Positions 1-11,016 of a stretch of 64,000 bases of DNA are shown here, piece after piece. Source of the DNA: Dendrophyllia cribrosa (Eukaryota; Cnidaria; Anthozoa; Scleractinia; Dendrophylliidae); assembly GCA_024195265.1 (NCBI GenBank), contig JAJLRJ010000001.1:61846655-61910654 (forward strand). The letters run 5' to 3'. Both the position numbers and the translations under genes were made by a program. Position 1 is the first letter of the stretch; each line of letters begins with the position of its first letter. The notes under the pieces are model-generated. The model did no database searches. It saw only the letters and a list, made by a program, of their open reading frames with translations, and had not been told where the DNA came from.

Positions 1-1271
1 GCATCTTTGCAAGTCATTGTTCGATGCTTATCGCTAACAGCGAGCAGGCGTTGATGGCACATGATGTGAATTCAGGGTGGGATTGGACGAAAATTCCTGG
101 CACCACAACAATGTCACTTACTGCCAATGAAAGAAAGTTGAAGAAAGACAGAAACTTCAGTCCACGATCTTCTGCCGGAGGCGTTACCTTCCAGGGGCCA
201 GACTTTGTGTCAACTTTGTCCAATGGAATGTTTGCCATGGACTTCCATCAACCAGATTATGACTTCTTAAATAAACATGCTTTTGTCAATATCAAACTTG
301 ACTTTAAGAAATCCGTTTTTTTTTTTCAAAACCTCTTAGTCTGCCTGGGAAGCAACATTAGAATGGTAAATGGACCCGGAAAGAAAGTGCAGACAACACT
401 TTTTCAAGACAAGCTGGTCAGAGGTTCTTCCACATTCTTCATTAAAATTGATGGCGCCCGAAAAGACAGTACACATACATTTACAGCTATGACGCCGTCT
501 TCTCAAAGCGGAGCAAAGCCGTATACTATTCTAGTGGATACGAAAGGCAACAGCTACTACATTCCATCCTCAAGCGCCCCTAGTCTTAAGGTTCACGTTC
601 AAAACCAAGTCTCGGAAAATCAGTCAGGGAATCCTTCCAGTGGCAAGTACGCTACTGCCTGGCTTGAGCATAGCTCAGTGGACGGAAGCTACGAGTATGC
701 AATTTACGTGAACACACCATCATACCCACGCACTGCAGACGCCGCTTGGCTTCTACAAGAAGATAAGAAACAGCTATATGAGGTGCTTAAGCAAGATGAT
801 AAAGCACACGTGGTGAGATTTCATTCAGCACTAGACCGTTTGACAACAATAAGTCCCTTGTATGGTTACGTGATTTTTCAGCACACCACAACACTTCCGT
901 GGGGCCCAATCAAAGCAGTGAACAAGCAATGTCGCATCATGGTAGTTGAATCAGAGACGGAGCTCTACATCAGCATCAGCTATCCTGATCTGGACTTTAA
1001 TACCCCAACAGTGTTGCGCACGTTAAAAGATGTGGGAGCGATGGAGATGTTCCACATGGTAAGCAATGAAAAGGAAGTACAGATCACCCTGGCATTCCAT
1101 GTAGTCAAGACCTTTCCAACGCCAGTGGTTCATGGATCCCCACCTGACTATGTACCAAATGTTCGAGTGGATTCGACATCTTCACCACCTCCTCCCAACA
1201 AGGGTAACAAAATAGTTTTCACTAATCTTAAGAATGGTTTCAGCGTTGAAATAAAATTAAGGAAATATTAA
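1..1271 (+). CDS. PL8 polysaccharide lyase, last exon of upstream copy (partial)
   Basis: The frame is open from the first base to TAA at 1269-1271 and matches, almost residue for residue, the last exon of the complete gene at 26706-32128. It holds the C-terminal half of a family 8 polysaccharide lyase (chondroitin AC/ABC lyase type), including the hallmark segment GWDWTKIPGTT near the start, then the beta-sandwich domains (motifs such as TTLFQDK, GNSYYIPSSS, ATAWLEHSSVDGSYEYAIY). The enzyme should cleave uronic-acid-containing glycosaminoglycans by beta-elimination; that is family knowledge. The catalytic His/Tyr/Arg exon and the start of this exon lie left of the window. No frameshift or premature stop is visible, so this copy may be functional. 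Small differences from the other copy (for example IKLDFKKSVFFFQ versus IKLYFKKSVFFYQ) show two diverged paralogs. An ATTAAA poly(A)-like signal lies about 215 bases after the stop. Confidence 0.9.
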   Translation, partial: IFASHCSMLIANSEQALMAHDVNSGWDWTKIPGTTTMSLTANERKLKKDRNFSPRSSAGGVTFQGPDFVSTLSNGMFAMDFHQPDYDFLNKHAFVNIKLDFKKSVFFFQNLLVCLGSNIRMVNGPGKKVQTTLFQDKLVRGSSTFFIKIDGARKDSTHTFTAMTPSSQSGAKPYTILVDTKGNSYYIPSSSAPSLKVHVQNQVSENQSGNPSSGKYATAWLEHSSVDGSYEYAIYVNTPSYPRTADAAWLLQEDKKQLYEVLKQDDKAHVVRFHSALDRLTTISPLYGYVIFQHTTTLPWGPIKAVNKQCRIMVVESETELYISISYPDLDFNTPTVLRTLKDVGAMEMFHMVSNEKEVQITLAFHVVKTFPTPVVHGSPPDYVPNVRVDSTSSPPPPNKGNKIVFTNLKNGFSVEIKLRKY

Positions 1272-2272
1272 GTTTAAGTTTTGAAGTTTAATACTTAGAG
1301 TTGCTTTGGAAGTAACTGAGGATGGTACCACTTATTTTTGGAGTCTTTAAGACGCTTTTCTATGTATTTTAAAGGAGGCTTGACTCAGTTTCGTTGGACG
1401 TGGGATGTATGTTTTGAAATATATAACTTTCGCAGCGAAAAAAAGCTTGTATTGCTTTCATACTTCACCAAGTTTATAAAATGTGATTAAAGTTTTATGT
1501 CTCACGGTTTCAAGCTTATTGCTCTTTATTTTAAACAATGTCGTTTTTCTCAAAATCTAGTCAGACATTTCATAATGAAATTTTTAAATTTTGTAGTATT
1601 ACTAGCAGCAGACGAAATTTCAAGAAAATGTATAAGACGGTTTTCGATTAAATACATCCCACGTCCAAAAAAACTGAGTCGATTCTCCTTAACATACAGC
1701 AAAATGGAATATATTTCTTGTGTATGTTTTTCTTTTAATGGAATGGTCAATACTGCTAGGCGACTGATTAGACATTTGGGCTTCCATTATCTGTAACATT
1801 AACACACCTCTAAAAACTACAGAACGTCAGTATCTCTCTTTTTTCGTACAAACGTCCTTAAAGTAATAACGGATGGTTTCAAACAACAGAAGAAAAAACA
1901 GTACATGGAAGGACAACAGCCGAGGCACTGAAACAATAAGTCGATAATTTGCAATTAAAATAACAAATAATTATTTCTCTCGAGGAAAACGCATTTAAAT
2001 TAAAACACATGGAGCACAGGCTTGGAAAACCGGGACGGAAAGTAATATTCTGTTGTTGCATTATCTTTTCAGTTATAAATGATGCAGTTAACATAGCAAT
2101 GGTATTTCAACTTCAACTTTACTTCGACTTTATTTTTTCGATCACACCTAACTTAATTTATAATTTTTGTTTATTGCTATTATAAGCTATAATAGATAAC
2201 ACGGGGATCTTATTTAAAACTGAATAATTAATATTATTAATAAACAAGAAATCATGATTTCTTGCAATAAAA
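1272..2272 (+). repeat. PL8 downstream block, copy 1
   Basis: This is non-coding sequence after the PL8 stop. Large parts recur at 12945-13660, 18301-18599, 32129-32760 and 60706-61340. Shared landmarks are AACATACAGCAAA, CTGATTAGACATTTG, CATTAACACACC and AAGAAATCATGATTTC. The short open frames inside are not conserved between copies and are not called. The block continues after two inserted elements, at 3428-3840. Confidence 0.75.
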
Positions 2273-2276
2273 TTAA

Positions 2277-3041
2277 CCCTACTTTGCCTGGGGGGGGGGG
2301 GGGGGGGGGAGCAGCACAAAGTGCCCGCGCTAACTTTCAACATTCATAACTTCTTTAAACTTCTTTAATATGTATTCAAACGCCATCAAACTTTGTGACT
2401 TTTCCTAAAATTTATCTGGCAACAATTTCTTATGACATTTTATTGATCACGTGACTTTATGTTCCCATGGCAACAAGATTTTGACAGCCATGTCTTTTTT
2501 GAAATTTGCATATTTTTACCTTTAAATGAAGAAAAACAATGTTTATTGGTATAACTTTTATATTTTACGTCATTTAGTGTTTATTTATTGGTTTTGATTA
2601 AATTTGAGTCAATTTGGACGACTTTTAAGAAGTTTTGAAAAATTTTAGAAATCCAAGATGGCAGATACAAAATGGCGGCTGTATAACTAATTACCTAATA
2701 ACTACGTCGTATGACGTCATCGTTCCATTGTGCGGTCCGCAAATAGGCCATTTGCACGATGGCGTCATTTGACTACAACTACCAGAATTCATTTCGTTTT
2801 TCCTTTCTTATTCAAATTTTGTAATCCCAGTGCGGTTTAAATAACAATAGCCCTAATTTGCACTTCAAAACAAAAAACTGAAGGATTCTGGTAGTTGTAG
2901 TCATATGACGTCATCGTGCAAATGGCCTATTGGACAGTTTAATGTTCGTGAAGTTACGAGAGGGGGGGAGGGGGGGGGGGGGCACAATGCCCCACCCCGC
3001 CCCAGTCTCAGGAACTCAAAAAAAGCCCAGGCAAAATAGGG
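2277..3041. mobile_element. TTAA-flanked MITE (piggyBac-like), copy 1
   Basis: Flanked on both sides by TTAA (2273-2276 and 3042-3045). The ends are inverted: CCCTACTTTGCCTGGG at left and its imperfect complement CCCAGGCAAAATAGGG at right. TTAA duplication with CCC-starting ends is the hallmark of piggyBac-type elements. Long G tracts lie just inside both ends. It is non-autonomous, with no transposase. It is interrupted by a second MITE at 2746-2927. The paralogous downstream block at 14720-14745 has an uninterrupted TTAA at this place, giving the empty site. Sister copies are at 7397-7990 and 18600-19181. Confidence 0.8.
2746..2927. mobile_element. 182-bp TA-flanked MITE, nested
   Basis: The inverted ends GGCCATTTGCACGATG and CATCGTGCAAATGGCC are flanked by TA on both sides, as for Tc1/mariner-type MITEs. 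It sits inside the TTAA element at 2277-3041, so it is younger. An almost identical copy of exactly the same length is at 23829-24010. There is no coding capacity. Confidence 0.75.
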
Positions 3042-3045
3042 TTAA

Positions 3046-3427
3046 AGGGGCTATGTCACCATTTTAAGCGTTACTTTAAAAAGCCAAAATACATTTTTAT
3101 ATCAGTGAAATTCCAAAATTAAAAATCCAGTTTTGTTTAAAATTATTCTACTAGTGCTCTAAAAGTAAAATTAAGTGTCTTGGGCTGCAGGTGGCCAGGA
3201 TGGAAATGGATTGCATCTTGAAACAATTGGGCCAATTTTTTCAAGTTTATCGCTTGTGTCTGACAAAATTCGCTAAAACTCCGATTATGGTTTATTTTCT
3301 CTGCTAAAATTCACTTGATATCTTCCTGTTAGTGTTCTTTAAGCATTTCGTGTACGACAAAGGTACTTAGTTTTAATTTGCGACGGTTTTGACCCGAAAA
3401 CCTCAAAATCACCATGACATAGCTCCT
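3046..3427. mobile_element. TTAA-flanked MITE, second family
   Basis: The ends AAGGGGCTATGTCACC and GACATAGCTCCTTT are inverted repeats. TTAA lies on both sides (3042-3045 and 3428-3431). It abuts the preceding element and shares its TTAA. The sequence resuming at 3428 (TTAAGATGAGGAATTAAACGA) matches the uninterrupted paralog at 32729 and onward, confirming the boundary. Confidence 0.7.
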
Positions 3428-4119
3428 TTAAGATGAGGAATTAAACGACAAGAGTGAATGAATGAACAAATCGTTTATTAACAATCAACGCTTGCAGCTC
3501 GAGGACTGAATTGCAGCGAATTGCAAGCGAATTAAGGATATCTAAAAACTATAAATTCCTAAAAGTAACATTCAGACAGTCATGATAATTGTAGTAAAAA
3601 TTAAACCTTACAGTTATGCGCCAATTGGTACATAATAAAGCTGTCCTTAAATATATTGGTCTTTAATCTTGGAATCCTGTACTTCTTAGTGTGTATTTAA
3701 TGGCGAGGCAGTAATTCAGCTAACGTGCGACGGGGATCATAAAGAAGCTCTAAGAACAACTTTTCACACAAGGAAGCCGTCTATGGTGAAGAGTATCGAG
3801 TTCTTCACTATGTGTAACCTGCGATCAAGCGCTCTTTTATTTCGGAGCGGGGGAGCGCGAAGGCGCGAAAGTCGGCGCTCTCTCCCTCCACGTTCCCCGC
3901 CGACTCATATTTGGGATTGTCAACAATTGTTCAACAATTTATGATTTGTTTTGTTAGGCCAAATGACATTCGGAAAAGATTAACGAAGTTTGGTTTTTGA
4001 GTGACGATACCGTTTAGCTTTGAGAAACTTGTGCACCACCACAAACGATCCAACGGAAAATCGATTGCCACAGCTGTACTAGAGAAAGATTAAAGTTTCA
4101 GATGAGGTAAGTTTTATGG
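3428..4119 (+). other. PL8 downstream block continued, then unassigned DNA
   Basis: Positions 3428-3840 resume the PL8 downstream block (compare 14740-15090 and 15424-15620: GAGGACTGAATTGC, TTATGCGCCAATTGG, TGTCCTTAAATATATTGG). From about 3840 to 4119 I see no gene or repeat that I can name. Confidence 0.5.
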
Positions 4120-5402
4120 AAATCGGAGCTGCCATAGCAACGTTATGACGTCATTTCCTGTTTTACATAATACCGAATTACTTGTCATCAAGAGATAATT
4201 TTGGAAAACGCTCTTTGGATCTTTGACCTGACGTACTTGTCCTAAGGTCTACAAAATTTTACAAATTTCTATGGAAGCGTTTTCGAGAAAATTTCGAGTG
4301 AAGTTTTAAGGTGTTAAAACACAACAGAAACAAAACAATTTTGAAATGTTATTAAAACTTATGTCTACAAGGCTTGATGAAATAATACTTTGGTCTTAAA
4401 TGAATTTTATACCATCCAAATACCTTAGGTGAAAATCTCAAGGAAATCGCTCCGTTTGAATTTCAGAAATATATATTGACCATACACTTATTAAAATTGT
4501 CACGAATTAAAAAGCGATCGATGATTTTTTTTTCAAACTTAGTCCCCATGAAGATTAATTAATGTTTAATACAATCTCCAAGTTTCAAATTCATTGAAAC
4601 ATTCTAAGGCTGTCAATTTTTAGCGCAAACTCAGGAAAATATTGAGCTGATTTTCGCGCTTGTGGCTTGTTGTTTCATTATGCATCTCCATTGCATCAAA
4701 TCGCCGTGGAATTGTAGCTTTCAGTACATCATGAATGCACGTAACACTTAAAACAAAGCAATGAAGTGTTTATGAATTAGTTATGTACTGAAATGTACAA
4801 ATGCATGGCGATTCGAGACAATGGAGACGCATAATGAGAGCAAAAAAACCACTTTCGTGAAAATCAGCTCAATATTTTCCTACGTTGAGGCTGTAAATTG
4901 ACAGCCTTAGAGCGTTTCAATGAATTTAAAACTTGGCAGTTGAATTGAATGTTAATTAATCTTTATCTTTATGAGGACTAAATTTTAACAAAATCCATCT
5001 ATCGCTTTTAAATTCGTGACAATTTTAATAAGTGTAGGGTCAATTTTTGATAAAAACGCAAATTCAAATGGACGATTTCGCAGAGATTTTCACTCAAGGT
5101 ATTTGGATGGTATAAAATTAATTTAAGACCAAAATTTCATTTCATCAAGCCTTGTAGACATAAGTTTTAATAACATTTCAAAATTGTTTTGTTTTTGTTG
5201 TATTTTAACACCTTGAAACTTCACTCGAAATTTTCTCGAAAACGCTTCCATAGAAATTTGTAAAATTTTGTAGACCTTAGGACAAGTACGTCAGGTCGAA
5301 GATCCAGGGAGAGTTTTCCAAAATTATCTCTTGACGACAAGTAATTCGGTATTATGTAAAACAGGGAGTGACGTCATAACGTTGCTTTGGCAACTCCGGT
5401 GA
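4120..5402. mobile_element. Foldback element, about 1.3 kb
   Basis: The left half (from CGGAGCTGCCATAGCAACG) and right half (ending CGTTGCTTTGGCAACTCCG) are complementary over nearly their whole length, with the axis near 4760. Matching internal pairs include ACTTGTCCTAAGGTCTAC / GTAGACCTTAGGACAAGT. It has no coding frame. Internal wording resembles the arms of the foldback at 55415-57143 (TCTATGGAAGCGTTTTCGA versus TCTATGAGAGCGTTTTCGA), so they are probably related. Ends are approximate and no clear target duplication was found. Confidence 0.7.
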
Positions 5403-5887
5403 AAGTGAAAAAACATATAAAATGCTTTGGTTGAAAAATCCTTTTAGATCGATTTTAATGTTGCATTGAAGACTCCAAATGCGAGACTTCTTTAAGCTTA
5501 TTCTTTTACAACAAAATAAGTTATCGTTATCGCTGGATTCACGTTGTTCTTGTTACGAAATGCAATCGTAACAAAGCATTACGTCACTTAGTTTAAAGAG
5601 TGATTGAATTTAAGCCACCGTTACCGATAACCTGTGTAAGCATGCGCTTATTCACGGGTTAAAAATGGTAACGTCACCGTAAATTCGTATATCTGTACAT
5701 GGAAACTTTTGTTAAAGTTTGTGATTAATGGATTTAGAAAAAAACAACCTTTCGCTTAACATAACAAATAATTCAAAATTCACCCATTATTTTGTTTATT
5801 GCGCACTCAAAACAAAAAAAATAAAATAACCATTATGATTTCGATTGAGTATGCGTAATACTATAATGTTACACATAACCTTCAGAC
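5403..5887. other. Unassigned intergenic DNA with one dispersed repeat
   Basis: No gene was seen. The stretch near 5600-5680 (TTTAAGCCACCGTTACCGATAACC, later TTCACGGGTTAAAAA) recurs in opposite orientation at 22977-23050. Confidence 0.4.
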
Positions 5888-6451
5888 GTACAAGGGAGGG
5901 AGGGGGGTGGATGACACCCCCCCATTAAGGTTTTTCTAGGATTTTTTTCAAGAACATTTATTATTGGCACATGCTGTCTTTAGTAGCGGTTCGTTTATCC
6001 CTTTGAAACATTTTGGTAGAGTTTGGCGACAGCCGCTTGCTATGGTAACAAATATGACGTCATAAGTAAGATGAGATCAAGCCATTTTTGAATAAAAATG
6101 GGTGTTTTTCGCCTTTTTCATTGAAAAAAATATAAAATGCTACCAAAAGCAGCAAAATGTTTAATTGTGTCATATTTTGCAACTCTAGCAAAAAATATTT
6201 GCAATTTCCGCATTCTCCCGATAAAGTTGCATCCAAGATGGAGGCCATATTGTCGGCCATTTTGGATGAGGTCACGGACCCCCAGCAGCGCTACAACCCA
6301 TAATATCTACCATATCTTGTACGGCACATCACATGGCTATCTATTAGATGTGAAATATTTTCGAAATATTGTAACACCGCAAAAATCAAGGGGGGAGGGA
6401 AGGTTGCAACAACCCCCCCCCCCCCCCTCCCCCCCCCTCTCCCCCTTGTAC
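5888..6451. mobile_element. Probable MITE with purine-rich inverted ends
   Basis: GTACAAGGGAGGGAGGGG at left faces CCCCCTCTCCCCCTTGTAC at right, a short inverted pair about 560 bp apart. The interior lacks a conserved coding frame. The target duplication is unclear, so the call rests on the ends alone. Confidence 0.4.
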
Positions 6452-7392
6452 CACGGAGGGGGCATAAGTTCGCGTGTACGTCCGATTGTTCAGCTTTCGG
6501 TTTCAGGTAATTGTCTACGCTGCGCAAGCGCAGTGCTTAAAATTTGTCAGGAGGATCAGCTATTGTGCAGGTGGTTTCACGCTTGCGATGATTTTGTTTT
6601 GTCGTTGGACAATAAGCACTTTCATTGAAACTAACACCACCCGACGTACTCTTTCTGATGTTGGCGAACAAATTTCGTTATTTCGCCGGCATATTTTCCT
6701 CTGGGGCGAAATGAAGTTTTGTTGAATCCTCTGCAGTCGAAGAATTCTTATATCTCATGTGTTTGGGGCCGCTCGCCAGATAATACTGTCCAACTCTAGC
6801 TACATCTCTTGCCAGCTCTCTTGTTCGCCATCAATTCCCGCAGAAGTTTGCAAACGTGTTTACGTCACAGGGTAATATGTCACTGGTTTTGGCCACGCAC
6901 AAATTGGAGCCACTTTTTAAAGCCAATATCCTAACTTTGAGACCATAAAAAGCATTTCGCATCGTCTCTAACACTTTATACCCTTTATTCCAAAGTCTAA
7001 AAGGTGACTTCCGATATGTCAAAAATAGATACATTTCAAAGACACTATAATTAAGAGACAATTTTCATTGTTTAGCCTCCTGTTTTAGCAAGTTGTCTAC
7101 GCTGCGCAAGCGCAGAGGAAAAACTGTCAGGATAATCGGCACCTGTGTAGGTGTTTACACGCTTGCGGTGCTTGCATATTGAAGCTGGATCTTCAAGATC
7201 AATATTTATCATCGTAGTCACTCCCAGGAACTTTATAATTTTCATGTTTATTTATATATTTGGTTAAATTAAATGACCCTAATATTGAAAGATAGACATT
7301 GCAAAAAATTGGGTGACATTTGCCTATATAGTATTTTACTCATCACCAGGCTCCCAATTTGACCCTAAAATCAAAGCAAAAAGGTCACTTTT
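6452..7392 (+). repeat. Non-coding DNA with two copies of a dispersed repeat
   Basis: Two copies of a repeat of about 140 bp begin near 6506 and 7091 (TGTCTACGCTGCGCAAGCGC, then TGTCAGGA, CACGCTTGCG and, in the second copy, GGATCTTCAAGATCAA). A third copy is at 23622-23755. I recognise no tRNA-type promoter boxes and cannot assign the family. No gene was seen. Confidence 0.5.
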
Positions 7393-7396
7393 TTAA

Positions 7397-7990
7397 CCCT
7401 ATTCAGCCTGGGCTTTTTTTTGAGTTCCCCCCCCCCCCCCCCCCCCCCAACCCTTCGTAACTTCAAGAACATTAAGGCTATGACAATGAAACCTAGAGGG
7501 TACATAGAACGTCCAAAACCGTCTCCTTTGCGGTCCGCACAATGGAACGATGACGTCATATGACGTAGCTATTAAGTAATTTGTTATACGGCCGCCATCT
7601 TGGATCCGCCATCTTGAATTTCTGAAATTTTTTAAAGCCTCATAAAAACCGTCCAAATTGGCGCAAAATTAATCAAAACCAATAAATATACGCTAAATGA
7701 CGTAAAAATACAAAAGTTATACCAATAAACATTGTTTTTCTTCATTCAAAGGTATAAATATGCAAATTTCAAAAAACATGGCTGTCAAAATCTTGTTGCC
7801 ATGGAAACATCAAGTCACGTGATTAAAAAATTGTCACATGAAATTGTTGCCAGATAAATTTTAGGTAAAGTCACAAAGTTTGATGGCGTTTGAATAGATA
7901 TTAAAAAAGTTATGAATGTTGAAAGTTAGCGCGGGCACTTTCTGCCCCACCCCCCCCCCCCCCCCCCCCTACCCCCCAGGCCGAATAGTG
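7397..7990. mobile_element. TTAA-flanked MITE (piggyBac-like), copy 2
   Basis: TTAA lies at 7393-7396 and 7991-7994. The ends CCCTATTCAGCCTGGG and CCAGGCCGAATAGTG match the other copies, in reversed orientation relative to 2277-3041. Poly-C tracts at 7425-7448 and 7949-7969 lie just inside the ends. It has no transposase gene. Confidence 0.8.
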
Positions 7991-8326
7991 TTAAAGGAAA
8001 ACAAATTTCGCGCATTTCTGAGTTACTTTTCCGAAATCCACATACGGATTCCAGTACTATGGTTATTATTCTATCTAGAAACGTTAAAATATTTAATAAC
8101 TTTAAAAAAAGTTCCGTCATTTTGACCTTGAAGTGAGCAATTTCGTATAAAGGCTTGTATATGCGCGCGGTCATCGCTTTAAGCGTTCTAACTCTTTTTA
8201 ACAGGGGCAATGTCAACATCCACATTCGGTTTTAGAAAGACTGGGGTCTAGTAAATATATTGTTAGGAAATTTGCTTTGGTTCGAGCGAAAAAAACCTCC
8301 GTCATTTTGCACTTCGCAGCCGCACG

Positions 8327-8488
8327 ATGCTTCGACTGCGTGTATTATGGCTTCCTTTGGTCGGCATCGTGTTTACGTTCGCTTGCTCGTCTGTTAGTGC
8401 ATGGCCTTTTGCGGTGATAACGAGGGAAATCAGGAAGAAAGCGGAAATCACGGCTATCAAGAAAACCCCGCGCTTCAAGGTTAAATAA
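8327..8488 (+). CDS. Candidate 53-aa secreted peptide or first exon
   Basis: ATG at 8327 opens a 53-codon frame ending at TAA 8486-8488. The N terminus looks like a signal peptide: basic MLRLR, then a hydrophobic stretch (VLWLPLVGIVFTFA), then small residues CSSVSA before WPF. The mature part is short and basic (REIRKK, IKKTPRFKVK). I recognise no family. It could be a first exon, since CAAG|GTTAAA near 8479 is a poor donor-like site, or a chance frame. There is no paralog in the window. Confidence 0.25.
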   Translation: MLRLRVLWLPLVGIVFTFACSSVSAWPFAVITREIRKKAEITAIKKTPRFKVK

Positions 8489-9130
8489 ACTAGTCAGGTA
8501 GTATAGTATTGATATCGGAAATATTTCCGTATAACCCCATACATAGTTAGCTATGCATACCGTTCTTAAAACTAAAACAAAAGCCAAAACGATAGGAATC
8601 CAAAACAAAACAATAGCGCGCAATGTCTCGTCTGAACGGTTAATATTTTGGTATGGTTATTTCATTGAATATTAATATCTTAAATCTATCGAATAACTTA
8701 TCTACACCGTAGTAGTATAATTAGTCTTCACGTCTTTATATCACAGATGGATTATGGTCGATCTGCGAAAAATATTAACAGACCTAGCTAAGAATGGGAA
8801 TTCTTTACTGAAAAAACTATTTTTCAAGCACTTTCACTTGGAATTCCTTGACACCTGCTAGTCCTGTCAAATTAAACAGTTAACCCACTCAAAATGTTCT
8901 GGTACATTGAGACACCAATGAACGAAGTTTACACCAGATCTATAAATTATTAGTAACGGTTTGTCGGTAAGTCAAAAGTAAAATTCAAGGCATCAAAGAT
9001 CATCACGATTCATTAACAAGGTTTCACTACTAAGGATAAGGTGTCTCCTTTTGTGGGTGAGTTAATTTAATTTAATTAATTTAATTTATTCCATTTCCAC
9101 TGCATTAGTTGAAACAATGGTATCACACAT
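8489..9130 (+). repeat. Unassigned DNA containing a repeat shared with the PL8 upstream region
   Basis: About 8825-9075 is related to 24735-25015, upstream of the complete PL8 gene: shared CACTTGGAA, CACCTG, CCTGTCA, CCAATGAAC, AACAAGGTTTCACTA and a GGTGAGT end. It could be a relic of another PL8 upstream region or a dispersed repeat. No gene was seen. Confidence 0.45.
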
Positions 9131-9135
9131 AGAAC

Positions 9136-9378
9136 ATATATATATATATACATATATAACTTAGCACAAGCATGTAAAAAAGTTCCACGATTGGAAATTT
9201 CTCGGTAAATTATACTCTAACACAAGAGAAAACACTTTTTTCTTAAAACACCTATATTTCGGCAGCGTTCAGCTGCCTTCATCAGGGTGAAACCTGATGA
9301 AGGCACCCTGATGAAGGCAGCTGAACGCTGCCGAAATATAGGTGTTTTAAGAAAAAAGTGTTTTCTCTTGTGTTAGAG

Positions 9379-9424
<46 letters not shown>

Positions 9425-9463
9425 TAAATAAGAAAACTTAGCTAAATTACATAAGAAAGAAAA

Positions 9464-9535
<72 letters not shown>
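9136..9535. repeat. AT microsatellites around a perfect 79-bp hairpin
   Basis: (AT)n tracts lie at about 9136-9158, 9381-9427 and 9466-9535. Between the first two, arms 9211-9289 and 9304-9382 are perfect reverse complements with a 14-base loop. Each arm contains CCTGATGAAGGCAGC..GCTGCCGAAA, a motif I associate with the ends of Penelope-like retroelements. The perfect identity of the arms suggests recent formation by inverted duplication. Confidence 0.8.
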
Positions 9536-9536
<1 letters not shown>

Positions 9537-10279
9537 GGAAGGACTAGAAGGGAACATTCGAACCATTCGAGCTAGTCCACCCAAAAATTACAGCAGACAC
9601 GTTTCAATTGTTTATTCTGATTATTTTCATGTACTATATTGTACTATTGACCAAATGTTATATGTTGTATATTTTATATGTATTCAAGTAAGTTAAAGGT
9701 TATGAAAAGCAAATTTTGTTATAAGGTTTGCGACCATAAACACATAAATTGATTTTCCACTGCCCCATCTTTATTTTTTTTTAACTGTTATTTTCAATGT
9801 CACTCAAATCTGTAACATTTTTAAAAATTTTAAAAAATGCTAAAGTAGACTTTGTTTTGCTCGAACAAAAATTCGAAAGTCCCTTCTGCTGAATTTTAGG
9901 ATGAACGCTTACTTCAACCTTAACTTGAAAGTACTGAAAGTAACTTGCTGTTGAATTTTGGGAAGTACGCTTACTTCAACCTAAACTTTAGGGTAAACAG
10001 TTATAAAACAGTTATAGTGTTCAAGTTTGCGCAGTATTGACAAAGGCGCCACTTTCATTTGTTGCAAGTTTCGCGCGTTAAAACATATGTAAGCTTTTTT
10101 TAAAATAAAAGGCTTGTCGGCGATATTTTCTCTTCAAACTGTGCTTTGTGTTATCAATGTGTTGAATTATAAAACTATTATAGCGCTCAAGCTTGCGTGA
10201 TATCGCCTAATTTTAGCCGACTCGGCCTACGGCCTCGTCGGCTAAGTATTAAGCGATATCACGCACGCTTTCGCGCTAT
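9536..10279. other. Unassigned intergenic DNA
   Basis: No gene was seen. A palindromic patch near 10212-10245 (AGCCGACTCGGCCTACGGCC, then CGTCGGCT) and an inverted pair, AGCTTGCGTGATATCGC / GCGATATCACGCACGC, lie at 10190-10270. They may be part of the degraded element that follows. Confidence 0.4.
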
Positions 10280-10580
10280 AATAGTTAATTAGCCGATAAA
10301 TATTTATCTTGTAACAAAAGTGAGCCAAAGAAACCGCAATGTATGCCAATAGTCAAGAATAAACAGCACAAAGAAATAAAATAATTCTAACGGCATGAAA
10401 TCCTCCAGCTCCTATCAATTTCAGCGGATTAAAGAGATAATCCGCCGAGATCAAAAGGTCAAAATCATCGAAGAGAACAAATTCATAACTGTGATCTGAA
10501 GGCGCAAATCTCTTTGAAATCTTACTGGGAAGGCTTTATGCTTTGGGTTTTTTACAATACTTTCATTTGCGGCGACTAGT
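10280..10580. mobile_element. Remnant of the long-TIR, helicase-carrying element family
   Basis: TCCGCCGAGATCAAAAGGTC, then GAAGAGAACAAATTCAT, GTGATCTGAAGGCGCAA and CTTACTGGGAA match the interior of the elements at 51059-52001 (about 51728-51850, same strand) and 61904-63204 (about 62660-62915, opposite strand). Termini and target duplications could not be located, so this is a decayed copy. Confidence 0.55.
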
Positions 10581-11016
10581 AGGAGTCGTGTTTAGCCCGT
10601 CTATTTTTATACTACTTTATTTGTTTTGAGTACACTTCTCCAGTTAGGAATTCAATCCAGTCACGCAATTCGTCTAAATATAATTCTGGAAATTGTCTCA
10701 TAAGTCCACAAATATCTCTCCCTGAAAAAAGAATCGAAGCAAGAAAAAATCATGTAAACAAAGGAAGGATGTCCAGTAAACGTGCACAGAACGATTAGAG
10801 ACAAAAAAATCATAACAACTACTGATCGTCTCTTGCGCGCCGTTGTCACGATTTTCCGAATAATCAACTCCTTTCGTCTCTCTACATTGTTTGAGCACGT
10901 AGTACACAAATATTTTACTCGCTTTCAGAAGCCGGGCAATTTCCTGCGGCATGTGTAGAAAAACGACTCTCCAACGCAGTGATGTTCCGTATTTACGAAC
11001 CATGTTTCCCTTTCAC
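10581..11016. other. Unassigned intergenic DNA
   Basis: Overlapping short frames on both strands have no recognisable domains, and no paralogous copy supports any of them. I see no gene here. Confidence 0.4.

Noticed and set aside
1497..1796. Opposing 99-aa and 66-aa frames after the PL8 stop
   Set aside because: The paralogous blocks at 18301 and 32129 do not keep the frames; they are chance frames in non-coding DNA.
6137..6628. 163-aa plus-strand frame
   Set aside because: It crosses a MITE end with poly-C runs and has proline runs and no domain; repeat artefact.
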